A DNA stretch of 64,000 bases. Origin: Heliocidaris erythrogramma (lineage: Eukaryota > Echinodermata > Echinoidea > Camarodonta > Echinometridae). How positions within the stretch are numbered: position 1 is the stretch's first letter; each line of letters begins with the position of its first letter. The stretch is from positions 28,447,371 through 28,511,370 of the forward strand of contig CM046859.1 in NCBI GenBank assembly GCA_025617745.1, written 5' to 3'. Below the pieces are notes generated by a model, which was given only the letters and a program-made list of their open reading frames with translations, had not been told where the DNA came from and ran no database searches. Shown in pieces: positions 10,453-21,459 of this stretch. The position numbers and the translations under genes were made by a program.

Positions 10453-11035
10453 TTTCTAGTGCATTTTACCCAGGAAATTTTGCATTTGACCACCGCAGTT
10501 GAGCGGTAGAGAAGCTCGAATCTTATACATTGATAAACGGTTTTCTATTCACTCACTTCTACAATCTGGAGCAGAACTAACAAAAACCCTATAGGCTTGA
10601 GAAAGAGCCGAGAAATTCAGCAAGGCGACCCGAAGTTGAGATTTCTTTAAAAAGTTGAACCTTTACAAATGCTGTTTTATACACTTTACCCTATATTGGA
10701 AGCACAATCTATAGCAGGAGTCATATGAATCTTACATGATATAGCTAGCAAAGCAATTACATCTTTAGTTTTTTCAAAAGTTTTGAACCCTTTAAGCTAT
10801 TTAAGAACTAGATTTTTAGTGCATTACCCTGCAGATGTGGGGGCGTGTGATCCGTAAAGATTATGATTTTTCTTCATTTCCCCCTATTTTTCTTTCTCTC
10901 CCTTGCGTTTTTTTTTTTGCGTTTTTTAGGCCTTTTTCTCTCACTTCCCCCGCTCTTTCGCTCTCACTTTTTTTTAGTGGCTGGATAGGGGGGCATGGTC
11001 CCCCGGTGCCCCCTGCCTATGCCAGTACTTAAAAG
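10355..11035. repeat. G/C-run repeat, two-armed, copy 1
   Basis: It begins AGTGGCGTATCTAGGGATTATGGCGCCCGGGGC and has a 26-nt C run. The part at 10580-10690 matches 50525-50640 in inverse orientation, while 10715-10990 matches 50085-50335 directly. The two copies are therefore rearranged relative to each other. It ends just before the TRIM 5' splice acceptor. Confidence 0.6.
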
Positions 11036-11062
11036 CATACGGCTTTTATTCCAAAGAGGTGT

Positions 11063-11097
11063 GCTAACCCTTTTCCTGTTTTTTCATTCTCTCCTAG
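11063..11097 (+). other. Splice acceptor in front of the TRIM coding exon
   Basis: A CTAAC branch-point-like word (11063) and a pyrimidine tract lead to TCTCCTAG ending at 11097, ten bases before the start codon. The TRIM gene therefore probably has an upstream non-coding exon that I could not locate. Confidence 0.6.
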
Positions 11098-11107
11098 ATT
11101 TCTAAAG

Positions 11108-12934
11108 ATGGAAGGTGAATTCAAGAATGTCAGTGCCCAAAGCTTGGAGTGTCCTGTGTGTCTTAATATCTTCAGCGAACCAAAGCTCCTGTCATGTGCT
11201 CATACCTTTTGCATGGCTTGTATAGAACGTCTCATGGAATGCCATGATGATGACCAGAAGCTACTGTGTCCAGTTTGTAGAGAGCCAACACAGGTCCCCA
11301 ATCGAGATGTCAAGCAGCTACATACCAATCTGGCTTTAAGATCTCTTGTGGAGGACGTTAAGAATCAATATCAATGTTGCACCCATTGTAAATCTAAGGA
11401 GAAGCCTCAAGCTGTTGTCTACTGCCAAGACTGTGGCAAGTATCTTTGTTCCACTTGCCAAACCAAGCACTCGCAGTGGGAGGACTTCAACGACCATGTG
11501 GTCTTAGCCATGGGTGAGATCACATCAGGGAAGGTAGCAGTACGAAGATATCGAAAATGCAGGAAACACCCGAAAGAGGACGAGGAGTGCTTCTGCTCTG
11601 ACTGCAAGATGTTTGTCTGCTTTAGGTGTGGCATGATAGAACATGTCCACGAAGGACATCGTATTATCGAGGCATCGGTATATGAAGGGAACCACACGGC
11701 AATCCTCGAGGAACTGAAATCCAATGCCTACAGTAAACATACTTCCATTCAGAAATACATAGATTTCATCGATAAGCAGAAGGAGCGTGTCAGCAATTTG
11801 AAGAACCAGTGCATAGATGATATTAATAAAGCCCATGAAGAATCAGTTCGACAGTTGACCGAAAAGAAAGACCTTCTCGTTAGTGATGTCAAGACCAGGA
11901 CAAACGAAGTGGATGCAGAACTAGACAAGATGAAGGAATCAGCTCAACAGCAGCTAAACCACGTGACTACTATAACTGATATTTTAGTCAATGGGACGAA
12001 GATACCGTTAGAGATGGATTCTCTGGCTGCACACAACACGCTTTGTCAAGAATTACAAGAGGCCTTGAGGCAAGAGGATCCTGACTACAAGCAGGTGAGG
12101 ATATCCAGCAAGAAAGGAAAATGCGTTGCTTTTGAGAAAAATGTGGGAACCAATGAGCTGGGTCTTGGTAAGATTGTTGATTCAGTGGGAAAGGATATTG
12201 CCTTGTCGACCAAGAATATCATGAATGTCATGGTTCATACGCCAGACGGTAGAATGGCTATAGGATGCTGGGCAGGAGGAATCGAGATCTTATCTGCTGA
12301 TGGTCAGCTACAGCAGACAGTGCTTAAGGATGTGTCCATCTTTGGAGCAGGAATCCTTTCCAACGGTCGGTATGTTGTACTAGATCACACAAACAACATC
12401 ACACTGTACACAACAGAGTGTAAAAACATGGGTGCAAAGTTTGAGACTCTTAAAAAAGATGAAGGTGGGTATGGTAACCTCACCGTAGACAATAATGATC
12501 AGATATATGTCAGCTACAAGAAAGCTGAGAAGATCCAGGTATTCTCATCAGCAGGTGGGAAAGCGATCAGGGAGATACCATGCGATGGATACGAACTTCA
12601 TCAGATCATTAGCTACAATGATTTCTTGATCGTTGCATATGGTAGTTCAGTAATAATCATTGATCAAGAAGGTAAGGTCAAACACAGGGTAAAGAAATCT
12701 AATTTTTTCCCAGCTCCTTGTTTGACTCACGATAATTCAGTCCTGATCGCCTGGGTCAACCATGACGATGGGTTAGTCAGTATCGATGAGTACACTACCG
12801 AACTAACGCATGTCAAGACTCTCATCTCTGATTACAATATTGAGAAACCTGAGAGATGTTGGTACTATCTGCGGGAGTTCCGATCAGGCGAGATTGCCTT
12901 CTGCACTCCTGATAGATTCTACATCTTCAACTGA
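11108..12934 (+). CDS. TRIM-family RING/B-box E3 ubiquitin ligase, single coding exon
   Basis: A complete 608-residue protein. The C3HC4 RING is formed by C15, C18, C30, H32, C35, C38, C54 and C57. B-box 1 spans about 90-130, and B-box 2 about 150-185 (C151, H154, C163, C166, C171, C174, H181, H184). A charged helical coiled-coil region runs from about 195 to 330. The C-terminal 250 residues have repeated blade-like strands (TPDGRMAIG, LTVDNNDQIYVSY, NGRYVVLDH), suggesting a beta-propeller as in TRIM56- or NHL-type TRIMs rather than B30.2. The start codon has a good context (AAGATGG). Intronless TRIM genes are greatly expanded in sea urchins and amphioxus, often tied to immunity. Ubiquitin ligase activity is inferred from the intact RING. 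The exact orthologue is not assignable. Confidence 0.92.
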   Translation: MEGEFKNVSAQSLECPVCLNIFSEPKLLSCAHTFCMACIERLMECHDDDQKLLCPVCREPTQVPNRDVKQLHTNLALRSLVEDVKNQYQCCTHCKSKEKPQAVVYCQDCGKYLCSTCQTKHSQWEDFNDHVVLAMGEITSGKVAVRRYRKCRKHPKEDEECFCSDCKMFVCFRCGMIEHVHEGHRIIEASVYEGNHTAILEELKSNAYSKHTSIQKYIDFIDKQKERVSNLKNQCIDDINKAHEESVRQLTEKKDLLVSDVKTRTNEVDAELDKMKESAQQQLNHVTTITDILVNGTKIPLEMDSLAAHNTLCQELQEALRQEDPDYKQVRISSKKGKCVAFEKNVGTNELGLGKIVDSVGKDIALSTKNIMNVMVHTPDGRMAIGCWAGGIEILSADGQLQQTVLKDVSIFGAGILSNGRYVVLDHTNNITLYTTECKNMGAKFETLKKDEGGYGNLTVDNNDQIYVSYKKAEKIQVFSSAGGKAIREIPCDGYELHQIISYNDFLIVAYGSSVIIIDQEGKVKHRVKKSNFFPAPCLTHDNSVLIAWVNHDDGLVSIDEYTTELTHVKTLISDYNIEKPERCWYYLREFRSGEIAFCTPDRFYIFN

Positions 12935-13109
12935 CAGGATAATGAGAAAGTTGCTCATGTTGGCATGATTGGAATCAAACCCGGTTCTCCAGCTTAGAAC
13001 ACTAAGGAAGATTAAACTATTAGACAATAACCATGTAACGGCAAGCGATGTGTGATAGTTGTATTCCAAATCATTGTCTCTAACTGGTATTTAAAAAAAA
13101 TAAAACTTC
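12935..13109 (+). other. TRIM 3' untranslated region with AATAAA signal
   Basis: AATAAA lies at 13099-13104, 165 bp after the stop codon, in an A-rich tract. It is a plausible polyadenylation signal for the TRIM transcript. Confidence 0.55.
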
Positions 13110-13212
13110 AAAATAGGAAGACTTTCAGTCTAACAATATGAGAGAGATACCATGGATAGGTATCAAAATAGGTACACCTTCAGTCTAACAATATGAGAGA
13201 GATACCATGGTT
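13110..13212 (+). repeat. Short tandem duplication
   Basis: Two adjacent copies of about 54 bp contain TCAGTCTAACAATATGAGAG and GATACCATGG. Bases 13213-13430 show nothing recognisable. Confidence 0.8.
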
Positions 13213-13432
13213 AAAGTGTATATGAATCTTAAATGAATATATTTTTGATTGGCTAGTTGTTTTTTTTCAGTATGATTTTGTGATTTTCTGGATTGCCTTT
13301 GAACGTTCTTTCTAATAGTACTTATCATCATTTTATGATATCATGTTTTCAGTACTATTCCATCATGTCCATGTTAAAATTATTCTAGCATGTTCATGAA
13401 CATTATGATTTTTTTTAACTTAACGTTTACTA

Positions 13433-13641
13433 CACTCTAAAAACTCAAATGTTAAATCTACATTTAAAAGGTTGGAGGAGTGACAACATTTTCAAAATGG
13501 TAAATGAACACTTTTAACATGCTGCATCCAACCTTTAAACTATTAGATCCAGCATGTTAAAAGTGTTAATTTACCATTTAAAAAATGTTGTCACTCCTGC
13601 AACCTTTTAAATGTAGATCTAACATTTGAGTTTTTAGAGAG
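13433..13641. mobile_element. 209-bp CACTC-ended MITE
   Basis: The end CACTCTAAAAACTCAAATG is inverted at the other end (CATTTGAGTTTTTAGAG). The inversion extends about 70 bp per arm, and TA flanks both sides. It has the same end as repeat H1 and the MITEs at 20173 and 31576, and fits a CACTA/EnSpm-like derivative. Confidence 0.75.
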
Positions 13642-13643
13642 TA

Positions 13644-14246
13644 CATGTACTATTAAAAATCGATGAACAAGAATCGAAACATGAAATCCAAGAAAAAAAA
13701 AAAGAATTTCTGTTGGCAAAACAGGACATTCGATATGTCATTATTATACTTTCATGATTATCATTTACCTCAGGCATTTAGGTTTAAAGGTTATTCAGAG
13801 CGATTTTCAAATCAATCAAGAAAATGTAAATAACCGTTCCAGAATGATTACAAATTAATTCCACTACCATAAAAGTGTCATACGCAGTTGTAATTAATCT
13901 ACTATATTTCATTACGGGTGATTGGTTTAATATGTTATAACTGGAGTGGATTGGAATCGAAATTTGAGAGGTATAAGAATAATTAATTTTCCATATATTG
14001 TGGGAATTAAGAGAAAAAATACTAACATTAATAACAGTATAAGTAGCGCTCAATGAAAATGTTTACGTTTTGTGTATGACTACTGCCCTGTGAAAATTTG
14101 GTTTTAAGTAAACAGTGTTACAAAGTATCACCTAGAATTGTTTTCTATGCACATTTTATTCCTTCAGACTAGTTCGTGAAGTTAGTAGGTAGAATTCGGT
14201 TGCATATAATTTAGGCCGAAGATGGAGTGTAATTAACTTAATCACA

Positions 14247-14247
<1 letters not shown>
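13644..14247. other. Unassigned A/T-rich spacer
   Basis: I see no gene, repeat or promoter that I can support. The small minus-strand frame at 13784-14053 has no recognisable domain. Confidence 0.4.

Positions 14248-14289
<42 letters not shown>
14248..14289. repeat. (AT)n microsatellite
   Basis: About 20 AT units. Confidence 0.9.
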
Positions 14290-14290
<1 letters not shown>

Positions 14291-14293
14291 CAC

Positions 14294-14391
14294 GGGCGTA
14301 GACGCGCATAATTATCCATTGTTAGTGGGGGGATGATCTATTCATCACCCCCCGCCCCACTAACAATAGAAAGTGTGTTCGTATCTACGCC
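14294..14391. repeat. Short hairpin repeat
   Basis: GGGCGTAGACG and CGTATCTACGCC at the ends are inverted, as are CCATTGTTAGTGGGG and CCCCACTAACAATAG further in. It is probably a MITE remnant inserted next to the AT tract. Confidence 0.55.
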
Positions 14392-14399
14392 ATAAATAG

Positions 14400-15255
14400 T
14401 GCATGGTCTATCATGCATTATACTGGATCTGTGCACGACAAATACTACATTATCCCGAGTGCAGTCGACCTAGGTGAAATAGACCGCACGAGGGATAATT
14501 TTGTATTTGGAGTTCTTATAGTCCGGTAATGGTGCATTAATAGAACATGCACTAATTGTTAATAGTAAATACACCCCTAGATCTATCCTTATTCATTTAA
14601 CACGGGATTCCCCGTGCAAAAAAAAAATGCACGTCACGTGATGCGAATCTAGCCAATCACAGCTCGTATTATACATACACTGGTGTTTATAACCTTGAAA
14701 ATCATATCTATTATAGCATTTAATGATGGAAAACAAATATTACTTGTATCAAGCTGTTTACACATAAATACCATCCCATTTGACAGGATACTGATGAATA
14801 TGAATATCGTGACTGAATAACAAAATAATGATGGTATCAAACAATTTTTCATCCTTGACGCAAAAAGTAATTCCACATTGTTATGGAGAGCAAAAAAAAA
14901 TAAGATTGCCACAGGCATTGAGTGGAATATTCCTCATAAATATGAAATATGTGTATACTAATAATAGTTACCATTTTCGTATACCCTGCAGAATCTGATG
15001 TCCAGCAAGCGTTACAAAACAAAGAACCAAATAGTCAAAATAGTACCTCTATTATAAGTTCATTGAATATATTTTCTGATGAAACCTTCCCAGTAGAATT
15101 ATTTACATGTACATCATGCAAATTCTTTCCTGTTCATTTAACTAATTTGGATAGCCCTAGCTGTGATTTTCTCAAGAATGATAAAAAAAACATAAATTCG
15201 TGCTTGTGTTTAGAAGTCCTTATTTTTTTTCAATTTCAGGCCATATTGTTTTAAG
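14400..15255. other. Unassigned spacer with one weak exon-like stretch
   Basis: A frame at 14949-15254 (+) contains a splice-acceptor-like TACCCTGCAG ending near 14991. No domain or downstream partner supports a gene. The rest shows nothing. Confidence 0.3.
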
Positions 15256-15259
15256 GAAT

Positions 15260-15560
15260 ATATCATTATCAAGAGAAAGAGAAAGAGAGGATAGCGAGAG
15301 GCAGATGGGAGGGGTAACTAGAGAAGCAAAGTCAGTGAGAAAGAGAGACACAGCTGACAGACCAAGGAAGATGAAAGGGAGAGAGAGGGGGTGGCAGAGA
15401 TCACGACTGAGCGAAAGAGAGGAGAGAAACAGATATATTAAGAAGTAGAGAGAGAGAGATGGGGGGGGGGGGGTAGATAGACAGTTTATTCAAACCAAAT
15501 CAAACATAAAAAGTACAAGGAATAACTGGGAGAAAGAGAGGGGAGAACCAAAGAAAGAAA
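15260..15560. repeat. Purine-rich low-complexity tract
   Basis: GA-rich sequence with AGAGAGAG and a 12-nt G run. The overlapping frame at 15200-15448 is a composition artefact. Confidence 0.8.
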
Positions 15561-15686
15561 GAGAGAAGAAGATGGCGAGGAAGCATATAAATCAGTGGCT
15601 CATCTCGCCTGAATCTCTACGAAATAAACTGAGATCATGTTATGTTTGATAATGACGTAGCGATAAAACACATAATACCCGCCTTC

Positions 15687-16260
15687 TGCTGATCAGTGTG
15701 AACGGTCTGTGGGAATAGCCAGCGTCTATAAATATCATTATGTTATCACGTATTTTGATATACTTGATCGTGAACTCGTAAGTAGATGTGGTATGTAGTA
15801 TAGGAACACCCATAACGATCATGTTTATTTGTCAAGTACGACAAGATTGTTTTTTCTTCTTATATTGGTAAGTTGTTGTTGACCATTGTGAAATTACCAA
15901 CTAGAATATATAATCGTATATGTTAAGATTCCATGTGCCAACGCTTCATCCGCTTCTGTTGATCTGTGTGAGCGATCTGTGGGAATACCAAGCATCTGTA
16001 AATAGCATCATGTCACCACGTACTAGTATTTGACGTGTCTACTTGATCGTGAACTCGGAAGTAGAAGATGTAGTAAACCATAGGAACACCAATGATGATC
16101 ATGTTTATTTGTCATGCACGACAAGATTGTTTTTCTCTAAATATCTTCATTATATTGGTAAGCTCTTGTTGTTGTCACCTGATTTAATTTTAGCTTTCAT
16201 AAATGAGAGTCATCCTGACCATTGTGAAATAACCAACTAGGATTAGAGCAGTAATCGTAT
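15687..16260 (+). repeat. Tandem duplication, unit about 267 bp
   Basis: Unit 1 starts TGATCAGTGTGAACGGTC and unit 2 (15954) TGATCTGTGTGAGCGATC. Both continue through ATCATGTTTATTTGTCA and end in repeat H2 sequence. Both units carry the uninterrupted GACCATTGTGAAAT site that is filled by a MITE at 1636-2018. Confidence 0.75.
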
Positions 16261-16423
16261 ATATGTGAGACTCCAAGTGGCCTATTCTACTAGGGTCGGT
16301 GTTATGAGGCTCCATGTAGGATACTGCATTTTATTCCCCTGAAAGTAAAGATATGCCATTTGAAAAGGAAAAAAAAAAATTCGGTCGTAACTGTTATTAA
16401 GCCGGGGAATTACGCTTTAGGCT
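16080..16423 (+). repeat. Dispersed repeat unit H2, copy B
   Basis: Direct match to 1488-2245 without the MITE. It stops exactly where an LTR begins (16424). Confidence 0.7.
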
Positions 16424-16870
16424 TGTAGTGATAACTATTGAGAATTATACACTGACTAATCAGTGGCCCCCTTGGCAGTCCATATATCGATACTCCACTA
16501 TCAAGACCAAGGTTGACCTCCAAGGTCACAGTAGGAATGTCTTACAATAACACATCTACAGGCTGCAGCTAATATTAGAGTTGGGAAGTGATACACTCCC
16601 TGATATGCATTGGCACTATCATATCAAGTTGTCATCGGATTAACACTGAATAAAGAATCGGAGATCGAACTGCAACAGCAAGTCTCACTGTACTTTATTG
16701 TACTATCATCAATAAGAGAACTAGTAATCTCTACATGGTGGCAGCCATGCAACTATCGACGATGGCAGAACAGTACCTCAAATGGACTGGGGAACCTCGA
16801 ATCCAGCAGAGAGTTTCCGTATTTTCAAACAGCGGCTCCAGCTGTATTTCACTGTCAAGCATGTGACATG
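16424..16870 (+). mobile_element. LTR retrotransposon fossil (one LTR plus start of internal region), Gypsy-like
   Basis: An LTR of about 312 bp begins TGTAGTG and ends TCTCTACA at 16735, with an AATAAA signal inside. A primer-binding-site-like TGGTGGCAG follows, and then the opening of a gag-like region to 16870, where a different repeat takes over. Most of the element is absent. It is a broken remnant inserted into repeat H2. The Gypsy assignment is tentative. Confidence 0.6.
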
Positions 16871-16872
16871 TA

Positions 16873-17669
16873 CACTCTAAAAACTCAAGTGCTATTTTTA
16901 GCACCTCAAGATTTTGAGGCAGCACCTGTAAGGGCACGCATAGGGACTGCACAAATTGTGCTAAAGTAGCACTTGTGCAAGTGCTATAATTCAACACCAG
17001 TCCAAGTGCTACTTTAACACTTTAAGCGTAAGCCTTTTTACACTTCTGGTGCTATTAGACGCATGCAGCTCGCAAAAACCACACTTCTAGTGCATTAAAT
17101 AACCCATTTTAGAGCCCCCAAAACGGCACTACTAGTGCTAACACTTTTGCACCCAATATAGTGCTAAAGAACACACACAAACAGTATGCACAAAATTACA
17201 CCTGTAGTGCTGAAAACTCACCCTTCTATAGTCTGTTAAACAGCCCTACACTAAGGTCTAGATTTTATTTTTAGATTGATATGAACTGGTTGTATACATA
17301 GATGATGTGGACTAAAACCATGGCATGTGGATTTAATCATCTGAGAATTACTTCAGACCAAGAAGTGGAGATTTAATTGTTCCATTTCGGCAATCCACAA
17401 TCGTGACGAAAAAAAGCACAAACACCGGCCGGCGCGGTCGATCGCGCCCCATGCCTGGTTGACCCCGCATGATCAACAATTTTCATGTCAACGACAACGC
17501 GAACCGTAGACGGTTGGCCACACCACACATGCTGAAACATGGCATTTCCACTTCATTGCTTTTCATCATGTTTCATATCCACCACCACAAAAATTAATGT
17601 AAATATCATATTATTTGATACCTTTATTCGCATAAAATTACAGACGTTCTAAATTTAATGGTTAAAGTT
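16873..17669 (+). repeat. Dispersed repeat unit H1, copy B (inverted to copy A)
   Basis: It starts CACTCTAAAAACTCAAGTGC after TA and matches 556-1487 in reverse. It lacks the 119-bp hAT-like insertion of copy A. Bases 17670-18060 show nothing recognisable. Confidence 0.65.
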
Positions 17670-18059
17670 GTGGGAGTATGCGATAAATTACAAACTAATC
17701 ATAATTTGAAAACTTGTGCGGATGTGAAAAGGATTGTAATTTGCTTTTAAGTACGTAATAAAAATTAGGTAACACTTTATTTTTTCGACTTGAAAAAAAT
17801 CGCGTTATTTAAAAAATTATTTTTGACCGATACTTGCGTTGATTTCTGAATAAGATTTTCATTTCTTACAAACCTGTTATAGAATTTGTGACTTTGAAAT
17901 TTCAAAGGCAGTGTCTACAGGACGTCTACTAAACCTGTGCAAAGTTTCGCGGAATTTGTGTAAGTCTGTAAAAGGGATGAAGCACCTATAACGAATGGAA
18001 ATATTTCCAATGTTTCACATCTAACTAGCTATGTTTATCCAAGTGATATTTCACTTTCT

Positions 18060-18240
18060 GAATCCAGGATAACTATACCACTTGCGTACCCAAGCGCCCC
18101 CCCCCCCGACTGGGGGAAAAAATAGTTTCCTTTAACGGGATAGTAGTCTGGGAGGTAGTGAGTTGTTCGGCCTAACTGTCCTAGAGGGGAGTTGTCCCAG
18201 GGGAGTCGTGAGGGGGGGGGGGGGGTAGTTTTTCTGATTC
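18060..18240. repeat. Poly-G/poly-C repeat fragment
   Basis: Contains GCGTACCCAAGCG followed by a C run, GTTGTCCCAGGGG words and a 14-nt G run, in the style of other foldback remnants here. Confidence 0.4.
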
Positions 18241-18298
18241 GTTTTACTGACTTATAAAATCACATATATTTTTCTTCTTTCAACTATCCGGCCACAAG

Positions 18299-18368
18299 GC
18301 ACATCTCATCTGCTAGTGCGCATTAACAACAAGATTGAAATGATCATCACAGATGCTGAAAAAACGAG
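18299..18368 (+). CDS. DEG/ENaC gene 2, tentative exon (third from last)
   Basis: A pyrimidine-rich acceptor (TTTTTCTTCTTTCAAC...AAG) precedes 70 nt that end at a GAG|GTATGA donor. The encoded TSHLLVRINNKIEMIITDAE aligns with the exon at 34619-34701 of the minus-strand paralogue (LAQINN...VIADGDKL), and the end phase (2) matches the next exon. The acceptor phase differs from the paralogue, so the 5' edge is uncertain. Upstream exons were not found. Confidence 0.6.
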
Positions 18369-18376
18369 GTATGATC

Positions 18377-18675
18377 ATAGGCGTACGGAGGGGAGAGGGT
18401 GGGGGGGGCTGAATGGCTGCACCCCCATACATAACACGATAAGTTGAATTTACCAGTATTTGGGCAACCGCCAAATCTTATTTAGGCAACGAGGGGTCTA
18501 TTATTTGTTTTGTAATTTTGTATATTTCGATGACGAAATTACATTGCTAATAGAATAAAGCATACGAAATTTTGCTCGCTTGCCTCGCTCGCTCGCAAGA
18601 TATTGAAAATGACAAGTAGATATTCCGGCAAATGACGTCAGTTCTGGACCTGAAAAACTGGGCCCGTACGCCTAT
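18377..18675. mobile_element. Foldback MITE in DEG/ENaC gene 2 intron
   Basis: The ends ATAGGCGTACGG and CCGTACGCCTAT are inverted. It lies 8 bp downstream of the exon ending at 18368 and contains a G run and TCGCTCGCTCGC. Confidence 0.6.
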
Positions 18676-18975
18676 TAGTATTACACAGGTGTGGGTAACT
18701 GTGGGTGGGTGTGTATTGGTTGTAAACTCTTAACGCAAGGCTTTTCTGTTCTTACGATATACTGATCGGATCAGAAAAAAAATCCTATGAAAAAGATCTT
18801 TGTCTTCTATATATTCGTGCAGGGCGTACTGTTAAAGAAGATCTTCCTGACCAAATCTTCCCGAAGTAAAACTGGAATAAGATTTGAATGATTAAATAAT
18901 ACAAATAATAAGTAACCACGTTTTGATAAAAAGGAGTACGGTCATAATATCACATTTTCTCTGTCTCCATTGCAG

Positions 18976-19051
18976 GCAGAATGTCGTGAACCTGGTGGTA
19001 TTTTTCGAGCAGCTCAACTATGAATTGAATCGACAGTTGGCCGTTTACACT
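18976..19051 (+). CDS. DEG/ENaC gene 2, penultimate exon
   Basis: The acceptor CTCCATTGCAG and donor ACT|GTAAGA bound 76 nt encoding QNVVNLVVFFEQLNYELNRQ LAVYT. This is the conserved beta-strand/pre-TM2 block of the DEG/ENaC family. Length (76 nt), entry phase 2 and exit phase 0 are identical to the paralogous exon at 34010-34085. Confidence 0.9.
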
Positions 19052-20172
19052 GTAAGAATCGAAATTTGAATCCATATCAGATTCATTGATATGTAAAATC
19101 TGAAAGTCATACATTGTAAATTTCATCAAGTGTATGGGAGAAGTCGCCGTGGCTTGCACTTTTATATCCCACTTTTAAATCGTTGCTTGTTTAGACACGG
19201 AATTATTATGAGAGTCAAATTCTTAATTTAACATCTCCTATTTGATAATAAACATGTAACAGCAGGCACAAATGACACTCAACGAAGTCATTACGAGGTT
19301 TATGAGGTATTTTTATTTTTATTTGAGGGTGGATCAACCCTTAATAAAAAAAACCAAAAAGAAACAGGCAAACAAATTATTTTTTTTACATTCAATCAGC
19401 AACAATAAGAAAGGCATCTGTCACAATTCAAAACAGTAGTCTGTGCTTTAAATCTATGTATATGTAAGTGTTTCAACAAGGTAATAACGTATTATTATTC
19501 GTAGAAATAAATACACCAATAAATGAGTCCCACTGTGTCTAAATATCAAATAGAACATTCCTAACATGAATAAGCAATGTTTATGACCTTACATTTCTGG
19601 TCACCTCTGATATATGCATAACAATCATCCTTCAATATAACTGTTGCCCTACTTGGCATTTCCCCACACTGTACAAATACTGTACAAGTACTTGGATACT
19701 TTTCCAGATAAGTTTTACAGTTAACTTCCAAAAAGCAATAAGCAAGTTATAGAAACAAATATGCACAAAAAAGCATGATTAATCATTAATACAGAAATAT
19801 AAATTGCCTTTTTTCTAAAGTCCTCTTTAATCATTAATACAGAAATATAAATTGCCTTTTTCCTAAAGTTCTTTTCATTTATTACATTGACTCACCCCTC
19901 TTGAGCTCTCGAGGAGAGACTCCTAAGCGAGACACCGAAACTAGACTTGAACCAACTAGTGCACCATAAGCTCCAACCAAATGATGAAGTTAGACTTCTG
20001 TAACATGAATGATGACTTCTATGACTTTCGAAGTGACATGCCAACTTTTTATATAAAACAAATATTTAAAATTCCCAACCTTTTCAACTCAAGCTCGACA
20101 AGTTTTACTTTGACATCAAAATATCCAATACTAATTATCTCTTTACCTATAGCTATTACTGTTTATCTCTTA

Positions 20173-20383
20173 CACTCTTAGAAATGTTGGGTAAATGCCA
20201 CTGGGTAAATGAAGATTGGGCATAGGTTGGTTAAATCTTGCTCAACTTTTACATGCATTTACCCAACATTGGTCAAAAATAAGAATGAAATTGGTAAAGT
20301 TTACCCAAAAGTTGGTCGGACTCATAAGGACCCTCATGTTGGGTAAAATTTGGGTAAAATTTTGCCCAATATTTCTAAGAGTG
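20173..20383. mobile_element. 211-bp CACTC-ended MITE, copy 1
   Basis: The termini CACTCTTAGAAATGTTGGG and its inverted partner enclose repeated TTGGGTAAA words. TA flanks both sides. It is nearly identical to the copy at 31576-31786, so it moved recently. Confidence 0.85.
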
Positions 20384-20934
20384 TAGTGGGCTCTTTTTTT
20401 CATGAATTCTGTAATCTGATTTGTCAGTGAGAGATAATTCCGTATTCTTGACCAATAAATTATATGTGTACACTTTAAGGGATAAAACCGTTGCACCCTG
20501 CTTGTTCTCACGGAATACGGGAAATATCTACGTTCTGGTTCCATATTCCATTCGGCCTCCGGCCTTTTGTATTGCTAATAAAATGAGATATTCCATCTCA
20601 AATATTCATACACGATTTCTTATTCCGAACGGGTGTAGCCAATAGGTTTCTGTATACCAACTCATTATGAAAAGAAGTTAATGATAGGCCTCCAAATATT
20701 TACATAGATACACATCTGGGTACACTACGGTACACAGTGTTTCTCTGTAAATTCTTCTATAGTATCATTGTCACATAATAACAGCAGGAATGTGAAAACA
20801 CAACTCACAACACTCCTTGAATAAGACACACCAGAATTGTCCACTACACATGAAATCAAATGATCTTTGAAGGTAGAGGTTTGCATAGTGGTACTGATAA
20901 CGTGGAGGTTTACGGTTCACAATGTGGTTAGTCC

Positions 20935-21455
20935 TGAAAAGGACTATTTATTTATTTTATTTATTTATTTATTATGGTATATGATGATTGACCAGCAGCA
21001 CAGGGGCTGAAGGGGTCAATTTACAATCAGATATATATGTGCATATATACAATAGAATCGCATCAAATATATAAAAAGATACATAATTGGAAGCAAAACG
21101 AAAATACTAAGATTTACGCTACACAAATAATAAGATAACAAGTGTGAAAAGTGAGAGAAAGAAAGAAAAAGTAAAGAATAGGAAAGAAAAGGGAAGAGAA
21201 AGAAGGAAGGAGATAGATAGAAAGGAGAAGATTTGGGAGCAATACATAAATATAACCAAGTTAGAAAGCCATAACCATGTAAAATGAGTCATACATCTAG
21301 GTATGGAATCTGAGAAGTGAAAATGTTTGGGATGCAAAGCGTGGGGGGGGGGGGGGGTTATTTCAAGATTCTGGCAAGGTGAGGGATGGTGGATTTTCGA
21401 TATCGTTCTGTATTGCATTTAATTGTAGGGAAGCCAGTCATGTTACGAAGCTGTC
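20935..21455 (-). repeat. LINE-like 3' region with (TAAA)-type tail
   Basis: TTTATTTATTTATTTATTAT followed by A-rich non-coding sequence resembles the reversed 3' UTR and tail of a non-LTR element. It continues beyond the transposon at 21460-22353 (to about 22540). The word AGTCCTGAAAAGGACT lies at both edges (about 20931 and 22510). No RT is visible. Confidence 0.35.
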
Positions 21456-21459
21456 TTAA

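Noticed and set aside
14949-15254. Plus-strand frame with an acceptor-like TACCCTGCAG and ESD residues, considered as an upstream exon of DEG/ENaC gene 2
   Set aside because: The residues do not align with any exon of gene 1, and no donor in the right phase follows.
19880-19985. tRNA-like GGTTCAAGTCT on the minus strand, a possible SINE or tRNA gene
   Set aside because: No convincing A-box, no acceptor-stem pairing and no tail. A B-box-like word alone is not enough.
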